Shown here piece by piece: positions 35,152 to 43,957 of a stretch of DNA of 64,000 bases. The DNA is from Streptantibioticus cattleyicolor NRRL 8057 = DSM 46488 (GTDB lineage: Bacteria > Actinomycetota > Actinomycetes > Streptomycetales > Streptomycetaceae), in NCBI RefSeq assembly GCF_000240165.1, contig NC_017586.1, positions 6,151,228 through 6,215,227 of the forward strand, in the 5' to 3' direction. Made by a program: the position numbers and the translations under genes. How positions within the stretch are numbered: the first letter of the stretch is position 1; every line of letters begins with the position of its first letter. The notes under the pieces are model-generated. The model was not told the DNA's origin and made no database searches. It saw only the letters and a list, made by a program, of their open reading frames with translations.

Positions 35152-36245
35152 ACGATGAGCAGCGGTGGGCCATTCTCGACCCGTCACTCGACCCCGACGA
35201 CCCCGAAGAGTACCTGGCGACCGCTATGGCCTGGCATTTCGGCGCGGACACCGGCTCCCCGTTCTGGTTGCGGCGCGCCAAGTCGCTGGATTTCGACCCG
35301 GTGACGGACGTGCGTACCTTCGACGACCTTCGCCGCTTCCCCAACGTCGTCAGCGAACTGCGCACCGTCCCGGTCGAGGACCTCGTTCCGCGCGGCTACG
35401 GCCCGAAACCCCCGGCACCGAGGGTGTTCGAGAGCGGCGGCACCACCGGGGCGCCGAAGCGGGCCATCCTGATGCCGGACTGGGTGGAGAGCAACGTCGA
35501 GCGCATGATGCGTGGCCCGCAGTTCGCCGGACGCCAACCCTCCAACATCCTCTATCTCGGCCCGACCGGTCCACACAAGGCCGGCGCGCTGTACGACTTC
35601 GTCGTCGAGCGCCAGCGGACCGTGAAGTTCACCATCGACATGGATCCCCGGTGGGTCAAGAAACTCACCAGCACGGGACGCAAGGACCAGGTCGAGGCAT
35701 ATGTGGACCATGTGCTCGACCAGGCGGAGCACATCCTCGCCACGCAGCGGGTGGGCCTGCTGGTCATCACACCACCGCTGCTGCGGGCCTGTACCCGGCG
35801 ACCGAGCCTTGTCGAGCTGATCAACAGCAAGGTGGAGCTGATCTTCTGGGGCGGCGCGCACATGACCGTTGACGAGCGGTTCGAACTGAGCCACGAGTTC
35901 TTCCCGTCGGTGCGGATGCTCAGCCGTTACGGCAGCCTCATGATCCTGGAGAGTGCCATGGAGCGGCCCGGCCGATCCGCCGACGAGGACATCGTGTACG
36001 ACCCGCGCAGCCCGGTGGTGACGTTCCGCGTCGTCGATCCGGCCACCGGAGAGCCTGTCGGCTACGGCGAACGCGGTCAGGTCGTCATGAATCATGTCAG
36101 CAAAGGCATGTTCCTGCCCAACAACCTGGAGCGGGACACCGTCATCCGCGTGCCAGGACCGCCCGGACACATCGGGGACTCGGTGTCTTCACCCGCTCCA
36201 CTGGACGCGTTCGAAGGCGAGACCGTGGTGGAGGGGATCTACTAG
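35148..36245 (+). CDS. EhpF/PaaK-like adenylate-forming enzyme
   Basis: A 365-residue member of the ANL/PaaK-LuxE group, related to proteins annotated as phenazine antibiotic biosynthesis (EhpF). The phosphate loop is ESGGTTGAPKRAIL (about residues 96-109), with LYLGPTGPH and FWGGAHM as later active-site strands, and a C-terminal SRYGSLM stretch. It lacks a full mobile C-terminal domain. It probably activates a carboxylate as acyl-adenylate or CoA ester. No phenazine core genes are present, so phenazine chemistry is not implied. In the tautomycin-type order it would occupy position N (from memory). Confidence 0.72.
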   Translation: MNDEQRWAILDPSLDPDDPEEYLATAMAWHFGADTGSPFWLRRAKSLDFDPVTDVRTFDDLRRFPNVVSELRTVPVEDLVPRGYGPKPPAPRVFESGGTTGAPKRAILMPDWVESNVERMMRGPQFAGRQPSNILYLGPTGPHKAGALYDFVVERQRTVKFTIDMDPRWVKKLTSTGRKDQVEAYVDHVLDQAEHILATQRVGLLVITPPLLRACTRRPSLVELINSKVELIFWGGAHMTVDERFELSHEFFPSVRMLSRYGSLMILESAMERPGRSADEDIVYDPRSPVVTFRVVDPATGEPVGYGERGQVVMNHVSKGMFLPNNLERDTVIRVPGPPGHIGDSVSSPAPLDAFEGETVVEGIY

Positions 36246-37606
36246 TGACACCCCTGACGGCACTACCGGAGCTGTCCGCCGCCGTGGTCGCCGGCGCGTC
36301 CGCGGAGGAACTGGCGGGAACGCCGCTGCCCGAACGGTTTCCGGCCGCGCACCTGCTGGCCGACGACACCCGCATGTTCGATGGCGACACCGACAAGGAC
36401 GTGCGCAGGTCGTTGCGAGTGGGGCCGGTCGACATGCCCGAGCTGGCTCCGGACGAGGTGCTGGTGGCCGTGATGGCCAGCGCCATCAACTTCAACACGG
36501 TCTGGTCGGCCATGTTCGAGCCGATCCCGACGTTCCGTTTCCTGGAGCGGATGGCTGCCCGCGGCGGCTGGGACACCCGGCACAACCTGCCCTACCAGGT
36601 GGTCGGCTCGGACGCCGCGGGGGTGGTCGTACGGGTGGGGAACGGCGTGCGCCACTGGTCGATCGGCGACCACGTGGTGATCAACCCCAACTACGCCGAC
36701 GACCAGGAACCCGACACCCAGGCCGACGGCATGCTCGGCCCCGGACAGCTCGCCTGGGGTTTCGAGACCAACTTCGGCGGACTCGCGCACTACGCGGTGG
36801 TCCGCGCGACCCAGTTGCTGCCCAAACCCGCGCACCTGACGTGGGAGGAGGCGGCATGCAACCCGCTGTGCGCCGGGACCGCGTACCGAATGCTGGTCGG
36901 CGAGCATGGCGCACGGCTCAAGCAGGGCGACACCGTGCTGATCTGGGGCGCCTCCGGCGGACTCGGCGGATACGCGGTGCAGTTGGTGCGCAACGGGGGC
37001 GGGACCGCGGTCGGTGTGGTCGGTACGGAGGAGAAGGCGGAGGCGGTGCGCCGGCTCGGTTGCGACATCGTCGTCAACCGGCACGAGATAGGGCTCGACG
37101 ACCGCGCCGCGGACGACCCGGTCCAGGTGGTCGCGGTCGGCAAGCGGCTGGGCAAGCTGATCCGCAAGGAGACCGGTGACGACCCGAACATCGTGTTCGA
37201 ACACGTCGGCCGGGCGACATTCGGCGCGTCGCTGTTCGTGGCGCGGCGTGGCGGCGTCGTGGTGACGTGCGGATCGAGCACCGGCTACCAGCATCAGTTC
37301 GACAACCGCTACCTGTGGATGCGGCTCAAGCGGATCATCGGCAGCCACGGCGCCAACTACCAGGAACAGTGGGAAACCAACCGCCTGATCAGCACGGGCC
37401 GGATCGCGTCGATGCTCTCCGCCGTCTACCCACTCGACGACGTGGGCGAGGCCGCGCGCATGGTGCAGACCAACCAACACCTCGGCAAGGTCGGCGTGTT
37501 GTGCCTCGCTCCGCGACCCGGTCTCGGCGTCACCGACGCCGGACTCCGGGCCGCGCTCGGCCCCGACCGCCTCGCCCCACTGGCACCGGACCTGGCGCGG
37601 CCATGA
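36245..37606 (+). CDS. ccr: Crotonyl-CoA carboxylase/reductase
   Basis: A 453-residue medium-chain reductase that reductively carboxylates enoyl-CoA to an alkylmalonyl-CoA, typically crotonyl-CoA to ethylmalonyl-CoA. The NADPH site is IWGASGGLGGYAVQL. The residues known to bind CO2 in characterised enzymes are all present: Asn in INFNTVWSA, Phe-Glu in WGFETNFGG and His in GSHGANY. It is therefore probably a true carboxylase rather than a simple enoyl reductase. GTG at 36245 overlaps the previous stop by one base. It fits position O of the tautomycin-type cassette, and could also feed an ethylmalonyl unit to the nearby PKS. Confidence 0.93.
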   Translation: MTPLTALPELSAAVVAGASAEELAGTPLPERFPAAHLLADDTRMFDGDTDKDVRRSLRVGPVDMPELAPDEVLVAVMASAINFNTVWSAMFEPIPTFRFLERMAARGGWDTRHNLPYQVVGSDAAGVVVRVGNGVRHWSIGDHVVINPNYADDQEPDTQADGMLGPGQLAWGFETNFGGLAHYAVVRATQLLPKPAHLTWEEAACNPLCAGTAYRMLVGEHGARLKQGDTVLIWGASGGLGGYAVQLVRNGGGTAVGVVGTEEKAEAVRRLGCDIVVNRHEIGLDDRAADDPVQVVAVGKRLGKLIRKETGDDPNIVFEHVGRATFGASLFVARRGGVVVTCGSSTGYQHQFDNRYLWMRLKRIIGSHGANYQEQWETNRLISTGRIASMLSAVYPLDDVGEAARMVQTNQHLGKVGVLCLAPRPGLGVTDAGLRAALGPDRLAPLAPDLARP

Positions 37607-38463
37607 ACCACGTTCTCAGCTACTTGTACGTCTCCGGCCATCTCCCGCGCCAGATCGAGCGGGCGTATGCGTCCGAGTGCGGCGCTGTCGTTCTGGATCT
37701 CGAGGACAGCGTCCCCGACGAGAAGAAGGACTACGCCCGCGACGCGGTCGCCGAGGTGACGGCGCGCGCTACCGGCAAGCCGACCTACGTGCGGGTGAAC
37801 TCGGTGGGCTCCGGGAGATGCGCCGACGACGTGCTGGCCGTCGCCGGACCGGGCCTGTGGGGCGTTCGGCTGCCGAAGGTCGCCGGTCCGGACGACGTCC
37901 GGACCGTCGATGACCTGCTGGACACGGCCGGTTCCCCCGCGACCGTCCACCTCCTGCTGGAATCCGCGTTCGCGGTGGAATGCGCGTACACCCTGGCGAA
38001 GGCGGCGAGCCGGGTCGAGTTGCTCGGCCTCGGCGAAGGGGATCTGCGGGTGGACCTGCGCTGTGATGCCGACGGGCCGACCATGGACGCTGCCCGGGTA
38101 CGCGTGGTGACCGCGTCGCGGGCCGCCGGCCTGGGGTGTCCGCCGCAGTGCGTGTATCCGGACGTACGCGATCCGGCCGGGCTGCGGGAGAGCACCCGAC
38201 GCGGCAGAGGACTTGGGTTCTTCGGCCGTATGGCACTGCATCCGGCGCAGGTGCCGGTGATCCATGAAGTCTACACCCCGACCGCCGACGAGATCGCGGA
38301 GGCCCGCGAGATCTGCGCGGTCGCCGAAGCGGCCCGGCAACGGAGCACGTCGGTCGTGATCACGGAGCGACAGGGCCGGCTCGTCGCGCCGCCGATCACC
38401 GCGCAGGCGAAGCTCACCCTCGAACTCGCGCATGCCCTCGACCTGATCAAGGAGCCGTCATGA
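37603..38463 (+). CDS. CitE-like (HpcH/HpaI, citrate lyase beta) lyase
   Basis: A 286-residue TIM-barrel of the citrate lyase beta-subunit family. Mg and acyl-CoA ligands are visible in VLDLEDSVPDEKK, TYVRVNSVG, LLLESAFAV and LGLGEGDLRVDL. Relatives cleave or form citramalyl-, malyl- or beta-methylmalyl-CoA, or act as malyl-CoA thioesterases. With the CoA-transferase and PrpD-like protein it forms a dicarboxylate C-C bond set. It overlaps ccr and the cyclase gene by 4 bases each. Direction (lyase or condensation) cannot be read from the sequence. Confidence 0.85.
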   Translation: MNHVLSYLYVSGHLPRQIERAYASECGAVVLDLEDSVPDEKKDYARDAVAEVTARATGKPTYVRVNSVGSGRCADDVLAVAGPGLWGVRLPKVAGPDDVRTVDDLLDTAGSPATVHLLLESAFAVECAYTLAKAASRVELLGLGEGDLRVDLRCDADGPTMDAARVRVVTASRAAGLGCPPQCVYPDVRDPAGLRESTRRGRGLGFFGRMALHPAQVPVIHEVYTPTADEIAEAREICAVAEAARQRSTSVVITERQGRLVAPPITAQAKLTLELAHALDLIKEPS

Positions 38464-39299
38464 CGGACACGGAGAGCGTGACATCCGACGCGTTGCTGGC
38501 GGCCATCGCCCAGGGTGTCAAGACGGTGGACCTGGCGCAGCCACTGTTCAACGGTATGCCGTGTTCCCCCAACCACCCCGGCTTCAAGATGGCGCTGCTG
38601 CGGCGGCACGGCGACTCGGTCCGACCCGACGGCACCTCGGCGGCCAACGAGATCATCGTGACCGGCGGCCACGTCGGCACCCACATCGACGCCTTCGCGC
38701 ACGCCTCGCACGAGGGCCGGTTGCACGGCGGCTGGGACAGCGGGCAAGCGCAATCCGGTGGCCGGTTCACCGTCCACGGTGTCGAGACGATCTCGCCGAT
38801 GGTCTGCCGCGGCGTGCTGTTGGACGTGGCCGCCGCGCACGACACAGACTGCCTCCCCGGTGGCTACGGGATCACCGCGGAGGACCTCGACCGGGCCGCC
38901 CACCGTGCCGGTGCCGAACCGGGCCCCGGTGGTGTGTGCCTGATCAACACGGGTTGGAGCACGTGGTGGCCGGACCCGGATCGGTACCTCGGTCACGAGA
39001 CGGGCGTGCCCGGCCTGACACCGTCCGCCGCCGAGTGGCTGGTGGACCACGAGATCATCGCGGCCGGCACGGACACCACCGCGTTCGAGCAGATCCATCC
39101 CGGAGCCGGGCACGCCGTTCTCCCGGTCCATCGCATGCTCCTCGTCGACGTCGGCGTGCACATCGTGGAGAACCTGCGGCTGACCGATCTCGTCGACCTG
39201 GGCACAGCCGTGTTCGCGTTCGTGCTGGCACCCTTGAAGATCCTCGGCGCGACCGGCTCACCCGTCCGTCCGCTCGCGCTGGTAGGCGGTAACCGATGA
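38460..39299 (+). CDS. Cyclase-family metal-dependent hydrolase
   Basis: A 279-residue protein of the kynurenine formamidase/cyclase family (PF04199). The metal motif is GGHVGTHIDAFAH (HxGTHxD), followed by CRGVLLDVA and GTDTTAFEQ in the expected places. Known members hydrolyse amides or close or open small rings, usually with Zn or Mn. In this operon it may open, close or dehydrate the cyclic anhydride or lactone intermediate. Four-base overlaps on both sides bind it to the CitE-like and PrpD-like genes. Confidence 0.87.
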   Translation: MTDTESVTSDALLAAIAQGVKTVDLAQPLFNGMPCSPNHPGFKMALLRRHGDSVRPDGTSAANEIIVTGGHVGTHIDAFAHASHEGRLHGGWDSGQAQSGGRFTVHGVETISPMVCRGVLLDVAAAHDTDCLPGGYGITAEDLDRAAHRAGAEPGPGGVCLINTGWSTWWPDPDRYLGHETGVPGLTPSAAEWLVDHEIIAAGTDTTAFEQIHPGAGHAVLPVHRMLLVDVGVHIVENLRLTDLVDLGTAVFAFVLAPLKILGATGSPVRPLALVGGNR

Positions 39300-40744
39300 A
39301 CACACCCGCACAGCGACTGGCCGCGCTCGCCGCACAAGCCGCCCGCACCGGCCTGCCGGCTGACCTCAGGGAGACCTCCGTCTCCCGCCTGGTCGACCTC
39401 GTCGGCAACAGTATCGCGGCCCTCGACTGCGAGCCTGCCCACATCGTGCACGAACTGACCAGAGCCTGGGGCGGCGTATCCGCGACCACCGCGATCGGCT
39501 CCGCTCAGCGGTTGCCGGCACCGTCCGGGGCGCTGGTCAACGGCACGCTCGCGCACTGCCTGGATTTCGACGACTCCCACTTGCCGTCCGTGCTGCACCC
39601 GTCCGCGGCGGTGATCCCGGCCGCCCTGGCCGTGGCCGAGGAGGTCGACGCGGGCGGCGCCGCGCTGCTGGACGCGATCACCATCGGCGTCGAGGTCACC
39701 TGCCGGCTCGGCATGGCCGGATTCGACCCGGCCGTGAAGAACTCGGTCTTCTTCGACCGCGGCCAGCACGCCACCGCGATCTGCGGCACGGTAGGCGCGG
39801 CCGTCGCCGCCGGCATGCTGCGCGGCCTGGACGCGGAAGCACTCACGTCAGTGATCGGGATCGCCTGCAGCATGGGATCGGGCGTGATCGAGGCCAACCG
39901 GACCGGCGGCACCATCAAGCGGGTGCACTGCGGCTGGGCGGCGCACAGCGGAGTGGTCGCCGCCGATCTGGCCGGGCACGGCCTGACCGGCCCACCGACC
40001 GTGCTGGAAGGCCGGTTCGGCTTCCTCAACGCGTTCTGCGGCGACCGGGCAGACCTCGGCCAACTGACCGACGGCCTCGGCGAGCGCTGGGAAGCGGCCA
40101 CTGTCTTCTTCAAACCGTACCCGTGCAACCACTTCACCCACCCCGGCGTGGACGCGGCCCTGCGGATGCGCGCCGCCGGGATCGACCCGGACGCCGTCGA
40201 GTCCCTGGTACTGGGTGTCCCGGCGCCGGTGGTCCACACGATCGGCGAACCGACGGAGGAGAAGCGCCGACCGCGCTCCGGCTACCACGCCGCGTTCAGC
40301 GGCCCGTTCACCGTGGCCGCGGCACTGCTGGGCGGCGGCGGCCTCGGCCTGTCCCACGAGGACTTCACCGACTCGGCCGCCCGGGATCCACGGCGGCTTG
40401 CGCTCGCCGCGAAGGTCCGGGTCGTCGCCGACGACGAGTGCGGCGCCGTGTTCCCGAGGCAGATGCCATCGGTGCTGACGGCCACGCTCGCCGACGGATC
40501 GCGACACACGGAACGCGTGCCGGTGAGCCTCGGCGGACCGGGCAACCCGATGTCACAAGAGCAACTGACCGCCAAGTTCCGGCTCAACGCGACCAGAGCG
40601 ATACCCGAGGACCAAGCCGACCGCATCGCCGACCTGATATGGGCCCTGCCCACTGGAACCGACGTGAGCGCGTTGACCGATGCGCTCCGCAGCACTGTGC
40701 GACGGCCGATTCCCGACTCCGTCGGTACGACACCGCGATCCTGA
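39296..40744 (+). CDS. MmgE/PrpD-family dehydratase or decarboxylase
   Basis: A 482-residue MmgE/PrpD protein. Diagnostic stretches are HCLDFDDSHLPSVLHPSAAVIPAALA, GIACSMGSGVIEANRTGG and KRVHCGWAAHSGVVAADLA, plus FFKPYPCNHFTHP. The family includes 2-methylcitrate dehydratase, alkylcitrate dehydratases of maleidride pathways and cis-aconitate decarboxylase, all acting on tricarboxylates or their alkyl forms. It is the last gene of the operon; a convergent LysR gene starts 30 bases later. It would dehydrate an alkylcitrate-like intermediate towards an alkylmaleate, which is the logic expected for a dialkylmaleic anhydride. Confidence 0.9.
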   Translation: MNTPAQRLAALAAQAARTGLPADLRETSVSRLVDLVGNSIAALDCEPAHIVHELTRAWGGVSATTAIGSAQRLPAPSGALVNGTLAHCLDFDDSHLPSVLHPSAAVIPAALAVAEEVDAGGAALLDAITIGVEVTCRLGMAGFDPAVKNSVFFDRGQHATAICGTVGAAVAAGMLRGLDAEALTSVIGIACSMGSGVIEANRTGGTIKRVHCGWAAHSGVVAADLAGHGLTGPPTVLEGRFGFLNAFCGDRADLGQLTDGLGERWEAATVFFKPYPCNHFTHPGVDAALRMRAAGIDPDAVESLVLGVPAPVVHTIGEPTEEKRRPRSGYHAAFSGPFTVAAALLGGGGLGLSHEDFTDSAARDPRRLALAAKVRVVADDECGAVFPRQMPSVLTATLADGSRHTERVPVSLGGPGNPMSQEQLTAKFRLNATRAIPEDQADRIADLIWALPTGTDVSALTDALRSTVRRPIPDSVGTTPRS

Positions 40745-40773
40745 CCGGACGGCTCGTCGGACACAACGGGGCG

Positions 40774-41676
40774 TCAAGGCGACGGGGTGGGCTCCTGCAC
40801 CACGCCGAGTGCGGCCTGGCTGAAGGCTCGGATGCGGGCCGTGGCCCCGTCCACGAGCCACACCAGGCCCCACTCCACCGGCGCGGCGTCCTTGAAAGGC
40901 ACATACGTGACATCGGGGCGGGCGAAGTAGCGTCGCGTGTGAGCGCCGACGGTGGCGACGCCTTCGCCCGCGCCGACGAGCGTCAGCATCTCGGTGAACG
41001 TCATGGCCGCCGGTCCGTGTGTGATGGGCTGTCCGGTGGGGGTATGGCGTGGCGCGCGATCGTCGCGCAGGGAATCGGGCAGAGTCTCGGGAATCCGGAG
41101 GACGGTGACGCGGGCCAGGTCCTCGACGGAGACGGCTGTGCGGCGGGCGAAGGGATGGCCTGTCGGCACGGCGAGCATGCGTGCTTCGCGCACCAGGACC
41201 GGCCCCATGACGACGTCGTCGCGTATCGGATGGCCCGTCAGGGCGACGTCCGCCTCCCCGCTGCGCAGCCACGGCAGGACTTGCGGCAGTTGTGCTTCGC
41301 GGAGCTGGACGTCGCAGTCGGGGTGCCGGGCGCGGAACGCCTGCGTCGCCCCGACCATGAGCTGGCCCGCGGCCGGCCCGTCGAAGGCGACCCGTAGCAG
41401 TCCGGTCAGGCCGCGTCCGGCATCGACGGCGCGTGTGAACGCGTCGGTGATGCGGTCCCAGGCGGGCCGGGTCTCCTCGTACAACTGCCGGCCCACCGGC
41501 GACAGTTCCACCCGACGGCTGGTGCGGTGGAACAGTGGGACGCCGATGCGGCGCTCCAGCTTGGCGATCGTCTGACTGACCCGGGCGGTGGAGATGTGCA
41601 GCCGCTGGGCACTGCGGCCGAAGTGCAGCTCCTCGGCAAGCGTCAGGAACGCCTCCAGCTCGTACCGCTCCAGCAT
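40774..41676 (-). CDS. LysR-family transcriptional regulator
   Basis: A 300-residue LysR regulator with the N-terminal helix-turn-helix ELEAFLTLAEELHFGRSAQRLHISTARVSQTIAKLERRIGVPLFHRTSRRVELS (residues 6-58) and a two-lobe periplasmic-binding-like effector domain. It is divergent from the SnoaL-like/NmrA-like gene pair across 124 bases, the standard position for control of that pair. It ends 30 bases from the convergent PrpD-like gene, so it may not regulate the large operon. Confidence 0.93.
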   Translation of the reverse strand: MLERYELEAFLTLAEELHFGRSAQRLHISTARVSQTIAKLERRIGVPLFHRTSRRVELSPVGRQLYEETRPAWDRITDAFTRAVDAGRGLTGLLRVAFDGPAAGQLMVGATQAFRARHPDCDVQLREAQLPQVLPWLRSGEADVALTGHPIRDDVVMGPVLVREARMLAVPTGHPFARRTAVSVEDLARVTVLRIPETLPDSLRDDRAPRHTPTGQPITHGPAAMTFTEMLTLVGAGEGVATVGAHTRRYFARPDVTYVPFKDAAPVEWGLVWLVDGATARIRAFSQAALGVVQEPTPSP

Positions 41677-41800
41677 CCCCGGACCTCTCCATCGTTAACC
41701 TGGGCTTCACGATCGTTGCACAGGTGCGCATTGATGCCCCCTGTGGCCTGCAGCAGGATCAAGGCATCGGAACACCACTTGACCTGCTACGGAGAACATC

Positions 41801-42307
41801 ATGTACGTCACCAGCGGGAGCGCCCTGACCGCCCCCTCCACCGACGCCGCCGCAGTCGTCGCGGAGCTCAGGGACCGCGCCGAGATCGCCGACGCGCTCT
41901 ACCGTTTCGGCCTCGGCCAAGACCTCAAGGACAAGGAGCTGTTCGCCTCGGCCTTCGCCGCCGACGCCGAGCTGGACTTCCGCCCGGCCGCCGCCAAGTG
42001 GGGCGCCAGGCCGCCGCTGATGTCAGGGCGCGACACCATCGTCACCACCATCCTGGGTATGTTCACCGGCCGGGTCGACACCACCCACCAGGTCACCAAC
42101 GCACGGATCGCCGTCGACGGCGACACCGCCCGCCTGACCGCCCTGGTGGAGGCCCAGCACCTGCTCACCGCCGACCCCACCCGGCACGCGCTGCTGAAGA
42201 ACCCCTACGACGTCGAACTCGTCCGCGACGGCGACCGCTGGGTCATCCGCCGGCTCGTCATCGACAACACCTGGTTCGTCGGCGAACCCACCGCCATCTT
42301 CGGCTGA
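41801..42307 (+). CDS. SnoaL-like/NTF2-fold protein
   Basis: A 168-residue protein with the alpha+beta cone fold of SnoaL_4/NTF2-like proteins: ELRDRAEIADALYRFGLGQDLKDKELFASAFAADAELDF, then GRDTIVTTILGMF and THQVTNARIAVDGDTA. Members include ring-forming cyclases, dehydratases and small-molecule binders. It is co-transcribed with the NmrA-like reductase (42-base gap) and divergent from LysR. The start ATG at 41801 is reasonable; an internal start would truncate the first helix. Substrate unknown. Confidence 0.83.
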   Translation: MYVTSGSALTAPSTDAAAVVAELRDRAEIADALYRFGLGQDLKDKELFASAFAADAELDFRPAAAKWGARPPLMSGRDTIVTTILGMFTGRVDTTHQVTNARIAVDGDTARLTALVEAQHLLTADPTRHALLKNPYDVELVRDGDRWVIRRLVIDNTWFVGEPTAIFG

Positions 42308-42348
42308 CCCCCGGCCCGGCAGGACCGACTCTTCCAGGAAGGCATGAC

Positions 42349-43083
42349 ATGAAATTCGCAGTGATCGGCGGAACCGGGCTGATCGGCTCCAGGATCGTCC
42401 AAGTTCTCGCCGAGGACGGGCACGAAGCCAGAGGGCACGCTCGATCCACCGGCGTGGACCTCCCCACGGGCGAAGGGCTCGCCCCGGCGCTGGCGGGCGC
42501 CGATGCCGTCATCGACGCAACGCAGTCACCCACCGCCGACGACACCGCCGCCGACTTCTTCCGGACCGCGACAGCCAACCTCCTCACCGCGGCCGAGGAG
42601 GCCGGTGTCCAGCACGCCGTCCTGCTGTCCATCGTCGGCGTGGACCGGGTGCCCGGCCTCGGCTACTACCGGGCCAAGGTCCTCCAGGAGGAGCTGTACA
42701 AGACCGCGACGGTCCCCTACTCCATCGTCCGCGCCACCCAATTCTTCGAGTACATCGACGCGATCATGTCCTGGACCACGCGGCGCGACAGCGTTCGGCT
42801 GCCCCCCACCCTGCTGCAGCCCATCGCCGTCGCCGATGCCGCCCGAGCCGTCGCCGACATCGCCACCGGCGCCCCTCTGCACGGCGTCCGCGACGTCGCC
42901 GGCCCCGACACGTTTCTCCTGGACGAGCTCGGCAAGATCACCCTTGCAGCCCGTGGCAACAGCCGCCTCGTCGTGACCGACGACGAGGCCGGCCCCTTCG
43001 CCGCCGCATCCGGCACAGCCCTCACCGCGCCGTACGGCGCGCACATCGCCCCCACGCACTACCGCGACTGGCTCGCCGCCTGA
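42349..43083 (+). CDS. NmrA-like NAD(P)-binding protein
   Basis: A 244-residue atypical SDR. The N-terminal nucleotide motif is IGGTGLIGSRIV; the classical Tyr-Lys pair is replaced by YYRAKVLQEELYK, and SIVRATQFFEYI and LLQPIAVADAARAVADIA are typical of NmrA/HSCARG-like proteins that sense or bind NAD(P). It lies behind the SnoaL-like gene under probable LysR control. AGGAAGG is seven bases before the ATG at 42349. Confidence 0.87.
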   Translation: MKFAVIGGTGLIGSRIVQVLAEDGHEARGHARSTGVDLPTGEGLAPALAGADAVIDATQSPTADDTAADFFRTATANLLTAAEEAGVQHAVLLSIVGVDRVPGLGYYRAKVLQEELYKTATVPYSIVRATQFFEYIDAIMSWTTRRDSVRLPPTLLQPIAVADAARAVADIATGAPLHGVRDVAGPDTFLLDELGKITLAARGNSRLVVTDDEAGPFAAASGTALTAPYGAHIAPTHYRDWLAA

Positions 43084-43241
43084 CCACGAGCTGATTCGGG
43101 TTGATGGCGAGGCGGCCGGGTGACTCGCAGCGCGGCCCCTACCGCCGCCACTTCGTCGGCGTCCGCACACCGGCCGGCGGGCTCGGCGAGCAGCCGCTCC
43201 AGTGAGACCGTCCCGATCGTCCCGGCCGCCCGCCGTGGTCG

Positions 43242-43841
43242 TCAGCGCCGTTCGGGACCGGACAGCAGGGCGCTCAGGGAGACCAGGTAGGGGTCGGTGT
43301 CATCGGTGGGGCCGAGGACGAGGCGTGCCATCTGGGGCAGGGCGAGCGGTAGGACGGCCATGCCGACGGCGAGGAGGAGCCGGGTGGCGGCCGAGCGGTG
43401 GTCCAGTCCGCCGCCTGAGGCGGCGGCGAGGGCGGTCACCAACTCGGCGTAGCCTTCGGCGCGTTGGGGTTCGGCGGGCACCGGGCTGTCTCCGTAGTGC
43501 AACGCCTCCCACATCATCAGCCGGATGACGTCGGGGTTCCGCCGGTGGAACTCGTGGATGGCGCGTACCAGGGCGACCGGTTCCACGGCGTCTTCGGGGG
43601 TGCCGGAAGGCCGTCCGGAAGGCAGGACGTCGGCCGCGTGGCCGCCCAGGGCTTCGGCCACCACCGTGGCGAAGAGCTGTTCCTTGCTGCCGAAGTAACC
43701 GTAGATGCGCTGCTTGTTCACGCCGGCCTCGTGGGCGATGCGGTCGACGCGGGCGCCGCTCATCCCGTACGCGGCGAACTCGGCGCGGGCTGCCGCCAGC
43801 AGGCGGGCGCGGGTGTCTTCCGAGCGTGTGCTCGTAGTCAT
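43242..43841 (-). CDS. TetR repressor A (paralogue of the next gene)
   Basis: A 199-residue TetR regulator. The HTH at residues 10-55 (RLLAAARAEFAAYGMSGARVDRIAHEAGVNKQRIYGYFGSKEQLF) is almost the same as that of the gene at 43958-44536, and the ligand domains share RLMMWEALHYG and PLALPQM/PLAFPQM elements. The two arose by tandem duplication. A 30-base palindrome sits 15 bases before its start, so it is probably autoregulated. It likely controls the adjoining ketosynthase/PKS cluster. Confidence 0.92.
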   Translation of the reverse strand: MTTSTRSEDTRARLLAAARAEFAAYGMSGARVDRIAHEAGVNKQRIYGYFGSKEQLFATVVAEALGGHAADVLPSGRPSGTPEDAVEPVALVRAIHEFHRRNPDVIRLMMWEALHYGDSPVPAEPQRAEGYAELVTALAAASGGGLDHRSAATRLLLAVGMAVLPLALPQMARLVLGPTDDTDPYLVSLSALLSGPERR

Positions 43842-43856
43842 GGCGAGATGGTACTC

Positions 43857-43886
43857 CAGTTGCTACCAACTGGTTGGTAGCAACTG
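43857..43886. promoter_or_regulatory. Large perfect palindrome, operator of TetR A
   Basis: Fourteen-base arms CAGTTGCTACCAAC / GTTGGTAGCAACTG around TG. The inner ACCAAC/GTTGGT half-sites recur at the TetR B and ketosynthase promoters. Confidence 0.8.
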
Positions 43887-43957
43887 AGCGCTTGACGTCC
43901 TCCGCTACCTGATGATGCGTCAGATGCGTGGCGGGTCGCTGCCGGAAGCGCCGCCGT

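Noticed and set aside
35148-36245. Phenazine biosynthesis, suggested by the EhpF-like protein
   Set aside because: No phzB, C, D, E, F or G homologue exists in the window, and the ligase is embedded in an unrelated CoA/dicarboxylate operon.
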